A stretch of 64,000 nucleotides of DNA from Maratus speciosus. Taxonomy: Eukaryota; Arthropoda; Arachnida; Araneae; Salticidae. Shown in pieces: positions 57,563 through 64,000 of the stretch. The position numbers were made by a program, and so were the translations under genes. Position 1 is the stretch's first letter; each line of letters begins with the position of its first letter. The stretch lies in assembly GCA_963932465.1 (NCBI GenBank), contig OZ010786.1:596615038-596679037 (forward strand), given 5' to 3'. The notes beneath the pieces were generated by a model, which did no database searches, was not told the origin of the DNA, and saw only the letters and a list, made by a program, of their open reading frames with translations.

Positions 57563-58862
57563 AACTGGCCTCCAAAAGTTAAGGTACACGGACTAAATGC
57601 GTTCGATTGCACACGTTTTGTCGAATATCTACAAAACTTATTGGCGAATTGTTCTTGAACTTCTGCGATGAAAAGAACATGTTTCATTTCCTATTTCTCG
57701 GTGAAGATTTAGTCGGGGGTACAATTAGGGGGCTAATAATAAATTTAATAATAAAATAATATTTGCGATCACCTATGTAACAATAAAGACTGGAAATAGT
57801 TTGTCACTGTGGTAAATGACTATTTGGGTCATGTTCAACGTTTGTATGCATTTGTGTAAGCATAGCACTCATATTCGTGAAGATGTTAACGTTTTATTGA
57901 AAAACTCAAACGATTTTTTTTATAGCATACAGATTTTTCAACCAAATTAACACAACTTTCCAAAAACCTGACAAAGAACAGTAGAAACAGTATACTGCAA
58001 TTAAAACATGAATATATTGAAAATTTGATAAGATGTGGGCATTTTTATGAGATAATTTTTAACTGCGCATGCGCGGAAAATTTCAAAATTTTTATTTCAT
58101 AATTTGGTACTCAGTATTTTGGGGCAACTTCTATATAAAGTCCAGTCAAATGTTGTGAAAACTTAGAAATATATAGTGAGCTGATTGAAAAGTTGTGTAA
58201 AATCCCTTATAATAAAGCTATTTTTAGGAAGCAACTCACTATATCGACCCTATCTTTGTGAATTTTCGCGATATTTGACTAGACTTTTTATATAAGTTGC
58301 CCTAAATATCTGACTACCAAATTCTGAAATAAAAATTTTGAAATCTGCCGCGCATGCGCAGTTAAAGATTATCTCATAAAAATGCCCATATTTCATCAAA
58401 TATTCAATATATTCATGTTTTAATTGCAGTATACTGTTTCTGCTGTTCTTTGTCAGGTTTTTGGAAAGTTGTGTTAAATTTGATTGAAAACTCTGTATGC
58501 TATAAAAAAAAAAGTTTGAGTTTTTCACAAAAACGTTAACATCTTCACGAATATGAGTGCTATGCTTACACAAATGCATACAAATGTTGAACAGGACTCA
58601 AATAGTCATTTACCTCAGTGAAAAACCATTTCCAGCCTTTCCTGTTACATAGGTGATCGCAAATATTATTTTATTATTAAATTTATTATTAGCCCCCTAA
58701 TTGTACCCCCGACTAAATCTTCACCGAGAAATATGAAATGAAACATGTTCTTTTCATCCCAGTAGTTCAAAAACAATTCGTCAATAAGTTTTGTAGATAT
58801 TCGACAAAACGTGTGCAATCGAACGCATTTAGTCCGTGTACCTTAACTTTTGGAGGCCAGTG
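57563..58862. mobile_element. Giant palindromic element (1.3 kb)
   Basis: Two ~620-base arms are near-perfect reverse complements around a short centre at about 58185-58235. Termini read ACTGGCCTCCAAAAGTTAAG at left and the complement of CACTGGCCTCC at right, flanked by TA on both sides (57561-57562, 58863-58864), as in Tc1/mariner elements. The 109-aa minus ORF (58250-58579) is mirrored in the other arm with frame breaks and matches no family I recognise. A transcript would be a long double-stranded hairpin. Confidence 0.88.
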
Positions 58863-58958
58863 TATATAAAAAAAAAAAATTAAAGTTGCAGCAACTCATA
58901 ACCATACTTAAAAGTTGTAAAAAGTCAAAATATAAAATTAATTAAAAAAAGTCAGGAG

Positions 58959-59014
58959 GTATCATCGAACCCGGGCCGTCGGGTTTGCAAGCGAACACTC
59001 TGCGTCAACGCCAC
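58959..59014 (-). other. tRNA-like segment in right terminus of the 4.5-kb element
   Basis: On the minus strand TGGCGTTGACGCAGAG is followed by the B-box-like GGGTTCGATGATACC. Homologous to 55090-55150. The adjacent TTAA MITE separates it from the outer part of the terminus. Confidence 0.6.
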
Positions 59015-59033
59015 AGAAGACTTGTTGAAGCTT

Positions 59034-59253
59034 TTAACACTTTCAGGGGCAAATTAATTCCATTGCTAAAGTGTTGAAATTCATAAGTGACACAGAAATT
59101 TGCAAACAAGTTTATTTGTAAATAAAAAAAAGGCTATATTTCGCATATATAATAAACCGAAAAATTTTTTACCAAAATTCTGGTGCCATTGAGGCATTTG
59201 GGAATTAAAATTAAGTTGTTTCATAGAAAAACCACCGCACCTCAAGGGGTTAA
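59034..59253. mobile_element. TTAA MITE (220 bp)
   Basis: TTAA both sides, ends CACTTTCAGGGGC and CCTCAAGGGG; inner AGAAATTTGCAAAC and AAATTCTGGTGCC. It lies in only the right terminus of the 4.5-kb element; the left terminus is continuous here. The subterminal palindrome at the right end is degraded. Confidence 0.82.
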
Positions 59254-59404
59254 ACAAACGGGTATTTGAAATGTTTGCTGAACTTTGACCCCTAATTTCT
59301 CAAAATCTAAGGCCCATTTGAAGAAATCCTTTCACAGGAATAATTACATAATTACATTAATTCATCAAAATCGGTGAGCACCATGTTTGGTGGTCCCCTT
59401 ATAA

Positions 59405-59760
59405 GTCATGTGACTATCATCAACAGTTCCGTTCGGATCCCTTCGCTTTTTATATTCCAGGAGGCTGTTTTGGTACTTTAATATTAGCCAGCCGCAGGTC
59501 ATAAGTTGCCAAATATTATTCTATCGCCATTATTTTACCTATATTATAATAGTCCAATTCACGTAACTGCAATAAACAATTACGGGCCGATCCCTTTGCT
59601 TTTTATATTTTAGGCAGCCATTTTGGTACTTCCTTGTTAGCCAGCCACAGATGATAAGTCGCCAAATAACATTCTATCGCCATCATTTCACTTATAATAG
59701 TCCAAGTCACGTAACTGCCATAAACAATTACTGGCTGATCCTTTTGCTTTTCATAAGAAA
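59405..59760. repeat. ~150-bp tandem units within family X (right copy)
   Basis: About 2.5 units with GATCCCTTNGCTTTTTATAT, TTTTGGTACTT and TCTATCGCCAT landmarks at roughly 59436, 59586 and 59738. One unit more than in the left copy. Confidence 0.75.
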
Positions 59761-61145
59761 GCTTTCCATTTGGATTAAAGAATCAAAATTATTTTTTCGA
59801 ATAAAACTACATAAAAGTTGCCATGATCGCAAAGAATTCTTTGCACTTTTATGTTAGCCGGGCGCAAATTTTGCCAATAGCTTTTTTTTTTAACTCGCCA
59901 GTTAGCATTTTTTTTTGAGTGGTAAATTAAAACGGTACTACTTGGTTATCTTATCGACCAAAAAACTATCGCCAAACTATCAGATTAAATGCCAAGAATG
60001 GTTGATCGTAAATGTCACATTCATTTGACTTTAAGGAAGTTACACGTGTTTACGCCATCAAATGATTTTTATTTCGACGTTTTATTTGTATTTTTATTAA
60101 TGTTATACTAATTTATTTGTTCTTCCGTTATTTAAAATAAAAATGATGTTAATTTGTATAATTTGGCGAAATTGGTCGACGGCAGAACTAAGTAGTACGA
60201 TTAAAACATTGCTTTGAAGTTGAAATTAAATGTCATAATTTGTTGTATTAATATTTGGCACAGATGTCATATACGCACTGGGTTTGGCTTTATATATTTT
60301 TTACAACAATTTGGCGAAAACCTCGTTTTTGAATACCAGTTACATATGTATTCTTAAATAATTTTCTATTGTTTTTAAAATGAAATAACAATAAATAAAA
60401 AAAGTTTAATTAATAACTATAGAACAAAACAATTTATAACCTTTTTAAAATAAAAAGAAAATAAATGTAAATAAACATTTATTATTAAATAAGCCACAAT
60501 CGCCGGGTTACCATGTCAGGCAAAATAACGCCATTTTGGCTCCAATTAGGTACCCCGGTGCGTATACGACATCTGTGCCTAGTAATTTTCTTTTCTTTTC
60601 GTTTAAAAAAAGGAAAGAAGTTAAAGCCATTAATTTTAAATGTTTCAGTTTTAAATGAAAGCTTTGTATTAAATAAAATGAAAATGAAATAGATAAAAAA
60701 GTGCACTGGGAGAAATGTTTGGCGATTTATCTCCTGCGTCGGCTAACATAAAAATACCGAGTTCTTGGTTTCTCTATCACAATTTTCCAATTTGGAGATA
60801 GATTGTTCAAGTAAATGGAATTATGAATAAAAGTAACATGATACATTTCTTAGCATACATTTAAGGGTGGTCAAACTGATCGCCAAATTAGTTTAAAATA
60901 ATAACAGTTTTTAAAATATGAAAATAAAATATCTGTTATGATTAAAATTTGAATTGCCATCATTAGAGTTATAATTTAAAATTAGAAAAAAATTAATATT
61001 TCGAAAACTAATTCGAATTAAAAATTCTAATACCAGTTTTGAAATCTGCGGATCAATACTGATTTTCGGTGTTAATTTCATCGCATAATATTCCATAATT
61101 TAGGAGAAATCGCCGTGAAACATAATCAGTTGTTTAGTCATGTTT

Positions 61146-61829
61146 GTCATTGGTTAATTGCCGTTGTCATAATGCAAATGTTTGTATTCCGATACTCTCA
61201 CTATAAATATTTTCTGTTTTGGATCACAAGAACTTTATTTCAGTAATTTTGACTGCTGAAAAGTAATTACGACATCGGAAGAAGAAAGTCAATTCGAATT
61301 AAAATATTTCTATCTAACACCATTTTTAAGAGTGCTCCACGATTCTGAACGGTGATCATATAATAAAGAAGTTAGAATTATAGCTGTGTGGCATTTATTT
61401 ATCGGGGAAACACCAAGATTCTACAATTGCTATCGTTAATTTCACTCGGTACACGAGTGGAATTATTACACTGATTTTGATTGACGAATTATTTTTTTAA
61501 ACAACGATATGCTGCTGTTGAATTATTTATGCGATCTGATTTTACAGATTAGCTCTTTAGCCAGTGGGTGTCTTAGTGATGAGGTGTGCCAGTACTGCTT
61601 CGATTAAGTAGTCAATACAACTTTAACTAAAATGGAGACCTTTTACTTGTCGATTACTGCGATAACATTACAAATATATTGCAGATTTACCCCTTGACAA
61701 AGCTTTTCACAAATGCATTTAAGAATATTGAGTATGTATTTTCGATGGTCCTATAATTCGTTAATTCATATTGAGTCGATTATCTTGCTATTTAATATTA
61801 ATTGCAAAAAAAAAAAATAGTTACATGTA
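61146..61829. other. AT-rich stretch, no gene
   Basis: No supported gene. The end (61690-61800) resembles 53941-54066. Confidence 0.4.
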
Positions 61830-62835
61830 CAGGGTGTTTCTTAAAAGATGGGCAAAGCTTTTAGAGGTGCAACTACATATAAAAATAAACAATTTTCATC
61901 AAAGAATGTACGGAATGAATTAAAACGCAAAGATGCTAGAGGGAGCCGAAGGAGATATTCATTGTTGCCAGTAGGCTACTTTTTTTAATTCAGATTTACT
62001 GATTGGCACCACTTTTTTGAAATGGTAAAATTCCCTTTGGTTTAGCCTTAATTAATATGCCATTAAATAAGGCGAATTTTACAATTTCAAAAAAGTGGTG
62101 CTAATCAAAAAATCTGAATTTAAAAATAGTACCCCATTGGCAACAATGAATATGTTGTTATGCGAGGCAAAAACAAGCAAATAACGAATAAGTGACAAAA
62201 GCAAAGTGGGAAACCTGTATCCGTACAATCGTCGAGTCTCTGAGCCATTTATATTTGCAGTTCCGTAAATAAAATGGATATAAGCTTTTCATCTATTAGT
62301 GAAGGGCAACATCTTCCGTTACGTTCCTACTGCGATTGACAGTTGCACACTCGGATCAGCAGCTGCTATGTATTAATCGAGGCGAAATTTTGCATACGCG
62401 TTCTTCTGCTTCCCCTTATCACATTTGCATGCCATTAGTGTCATTCTTCTCCCGATAACTCCCAAGAGGAATGGAGCTTTAAAGTTTGCATGGACCAAAT
62501 CTGTGTTGTGAGTGGGCTCCTTTTTTTAATTCTAATTTTTTTTATTGTCACCAGTTTTTCTTTTTTAATTGATAATCCGTCTTGTTTTCGCCTTATTTAA
62601 TCTGTCATTAAATATAGCGAATTTCGCTAATTCAAAAGAATGTTAGTAATCAATAAATCTGAATTTTTTAAAAAAAAGTATCAAATTGTATCCTACTGCA
62701 ACATTGGACCAAGTTTCCAAATTCGCCAGCACCTTTGCGTTTTATTTCCGACCATGCCTTTCTTTATGAAAGTTGTTTGTTTGGATGTGTGCAATCGCCT
62801 CTTAAAAAAATTCCCATTTTTTCTGATACACACTG
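61830..62835. mobile_element. 1.0-kb TIR element with core hairpins in both arms
   Basis: Left end CAGGGTGTTTCTTAAAAG, right end the degraded complement ATACACACTG; similarity inward includes ACGCAAAGRTGCT. TA flanks both ends. Each arm includes a core hairpin of the CACCAC/GTGGTG type (61962-62149 and 62520-62690), the left one with hAT-like ends CATTGTTGCCA. Noncoding; the 90-aa ORF at 62640 reads across the right arm. Confidence 0.65.
61962..62149. mobile_element. hAT-type MITE relative, nested
   Basis: Ends CATTGTTGCCAGTAGG and TTGGCAACAATG, inner TGGCACCACTTTTTTGAAAT and TTTCAAAAAAGTGGTGC. Layout and core match the element at 4686-4873. The flanks are themselves inverted (ATATT/AATAT), so the 8-bp duplication is not resolved. 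Confidence 0.6.
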
Positions 62836-62849
62836 TATATTTGAATATT

Positions 62850-63200
62850 CCCTTCATAAAGTGTTTCACAAGTGCATATAAGAATAATGGGTATATATTT
62901 TCAAACGTTTAATATTGTGTATATGTACCCTATTTATAGAAAATGCTGATAAGATGAATTTATGAAACGATTTTATTAAAAGAATTGATGAAATTATTTT
63001 ATTAAACGATTTTATCAAACGATTTTATAAAACGACTGATTGAACGTCTGTGTGTCACAGTTGTGTCTCTTAAAATGTGGAAAGACTGTCGATGAAATTA
63101 AAACCAATTATCTGTATTGCGCCACATGCGTCAAAAGTGATATTAGAATTTTAAAATTTGAATTAGTTGTCGAATTGTAATGATATTTCTGTAATTATGG
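62850..63200 (+). repeat. Family X fragment
   Basis: Repeats the landmarks GATGAATTTATGAAACG, ACGACTGATT and GATGAAATTAAAACC of the left family X copy at 27720-27900, same orientation, strongly diverged and with extra copies of the AAACGATTTTAT word. Confidence 0.55.
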
Positions 63201-63531
63201 CAACTAAATTAGTCCATTTCCGTGGAAAAAAGGGAGATATGGGAAAACTATAGGGATTATCAGATTTATTCTTTTTCGTCCTTTTCATACTGAAATTGAA
63301 GTTACCTTTTATTTCAATCCGTAGTGAAGACAATGTTGTGATTAAATTATGTTTTTTAAATTGTGTTATTGTGATTAAATTATGTCAAAATGAAAATTTG
63401 AAAAAATAAAACTTCTTTTCACATTTCGATCGTCAGATATCAGATTATTTTATAAACTAAAAATTGTTTGTCATGTTCAACTTTGAATTTGTGAAATTAT
63501 TAAAATCAGAAAGAAAATTTAAAAATAAGAA

Positions 63532-63755
63532 TTAACCCCTTGAACGGCAGTGGGATGTAATATATCCCACCTAATTTTAATTCCAAAACTCTACAATGAC
63601 ATCAGAATTTTATATTGAAATTTTGCGTTTGCAATTATATATTATAATTACAAAATCTTATAATTATTTTTAAATAAATTTGTCCTTAAATCCCGGTGTG
63701 ATGTAGTGATTTCAACATTTTATTAACATAAGTACTTTGCCCCAGAAAGGATTAA
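63532..63755. mobile_element. TTAA MITE (224 bp)
   Basis: TTAA both sides with ends CCCCTTGAACGGC and GCCCCAGAAAGGA. A palindrome with arms GTGGGAT/ATCCCAC (63550-63570) begins 14 bases inside the left end. Core with ATCAGAATTTTATATTG. Confidence 0.82.
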
Positions 63756-64000
63756 GTGATCACTTGTTAGTAATAGAAAATAAGGAAAATTACGTCAGAA
63801 TATTTACACGTAAGTATTTAAAAAAAGTACGAAACCTTAAAAATAATTATTATACACAATACGCATTTAAAGGTGATAATTACGTCATATGTAAAATGCT
63901 CAAATATTAATTATCGTTATATTTAAAGTAGCTAAAACAAATTATTTTGCATGAAAAACTTTTAATGGTAAATATTATGTCATATTTAAAAAGCTCAAAT
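63756..64000. other. AT-rich end of window
   Basis: No supported gene. ATTACGTCA-type words recur at 63790, 63878 and 63974. Confidence 0.4.

Larger units (their letters stand above)
54905..59401. mobile_element. 4.5-kb TIR element with TAA duplication
   Basis: Inverted termini of ~300 bases start AAGGGGACCACCAAACATGG. TAA flanks both ends (54902-54904, 59402-59404), and the left family X copy has the single site (TTA at 29586-29588). A 3-bp TAA duplication fits PIF/Harbinger. It contains a Tc1-like element, a 1.3-kb palindrome and a TTAA MITE as later insertions; without them about 1.6 kb remain, with no transposase. Each terminus includes a tRNA-like segment. Confidence 0.85.
54113..61145 (-). 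repeat. Family X repeat, right copy (inverted, interrupted)
   Basis: Reverse-complement counterpart of 27700-30838: CCCCCGTTCAGACACCGCAG at 54113, GCTCCAGGTTTTC-type landmarks, and GAAATCGCCGTGAAACATAA near 61106. It is split by the 4.5-kb element at 54905-59401 and shares only the TTAA MITE at 54453-54664 with the left copy. Segments 53941-54066, 61690-61800 and 62850-62930 also resemble each other (AAGTGCATTTAAGAATATTG), suggesting adjacent sequence belongs to the same repeat. Confidence 0.8.

Noticed and set aside
58250..58579. 109-aa ORF in the giant palindrome
   Set aside because: The frame is not kept in the mirrored arm and matches nothing recognisable; more likely chance in AT-rich DNA.

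Overview
The window looks like an AT-rich metazoan nuclear genome segment, most likely from an arthropod. This rests on dense Tc1/mariner-like, hAT-like, Harbinger-like and Helitron remnants, intron-like coding fragments and microsatellites, with no compact operons, ribosome binding sites or long uninterrupted ORFs. I see no intact host gene. The only candidate host coding sequence is one possible minus-strand terminal exon near 51.1-51.3 kb that resembles beta-propeller (WD40-type) blades. The arthropod assignment is an inference from repeat style.

Layout. 0-6 kb: an old ~0.55 kb tandem duplication carrying two TTAA-flanked MITEs (miniature inverted-repeat transposable elements), a foldback repeat, an hAT-type MITE with a perfect 8-bp target duplication, and a 745-bp TTAA element. 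7-9 kb: a TA microsatellite and a ~330-bp tandem array. 10.4-16.8 kb: a short inverted-repeat element with ~140-bp repeats, a 3.0-kb Tc1/pogo-like element with a broken transposase tail, and a duplicated repeat with ~145-bp subrepeats. 19-22.3 kb: a nonautonomous Helitron, a ~146-bp tandem array and a pogo/Tigger-type MITE dimer. 23.5-26.9 kb: a 3.4-kb element with ~310-bp inverted termini containing a tRNA-derived SINE-like head and a second copy of the 745-bp element. 27.3-30.8 kb: one copy of a >3-kb dispersed repeat ('family X'). 31.7-33.2 kb: a Tc1 composite made of two 3' halves head to head. 35-42 kb: several MITEs and another SINE-like head. 43-48 kb: AT-rich DNA and a 3-unit ~400-bp tandem. 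49-50.3 kb: a decayed PIF1-type helicase of Helitron origin. 54.1-61.1 kb: the second, inverted copy of family X, split by a 4.5-kb element with 3-bp TAA duplications that itself contains a Tc1 pseudogene element and a 1.3-kb palindrome. 61.8-63.8 kb: another inverted-repeat element and a last TTAA MITE.

The mobile elements are heavily nested. Repeated sequences inside the window supply several pre-insertion sites, so target duplications can be read directly: TTAA, TTAT, TTA, TAA, 14 bp and about 6 bp.

The most unusual signal is a set of about fifteen ~210-320 bp TTAA elements. In at least ten of them, one end carries a short palindrome beginning 12-18 bases inside the TTAA. The palindrome sequence differs between families while its position and symmetry are kept. 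Many also share an inner CACCAG/CTGGTG-type inverted repeat, and a closely similar inner core occurs in an element with hAT-type ends.
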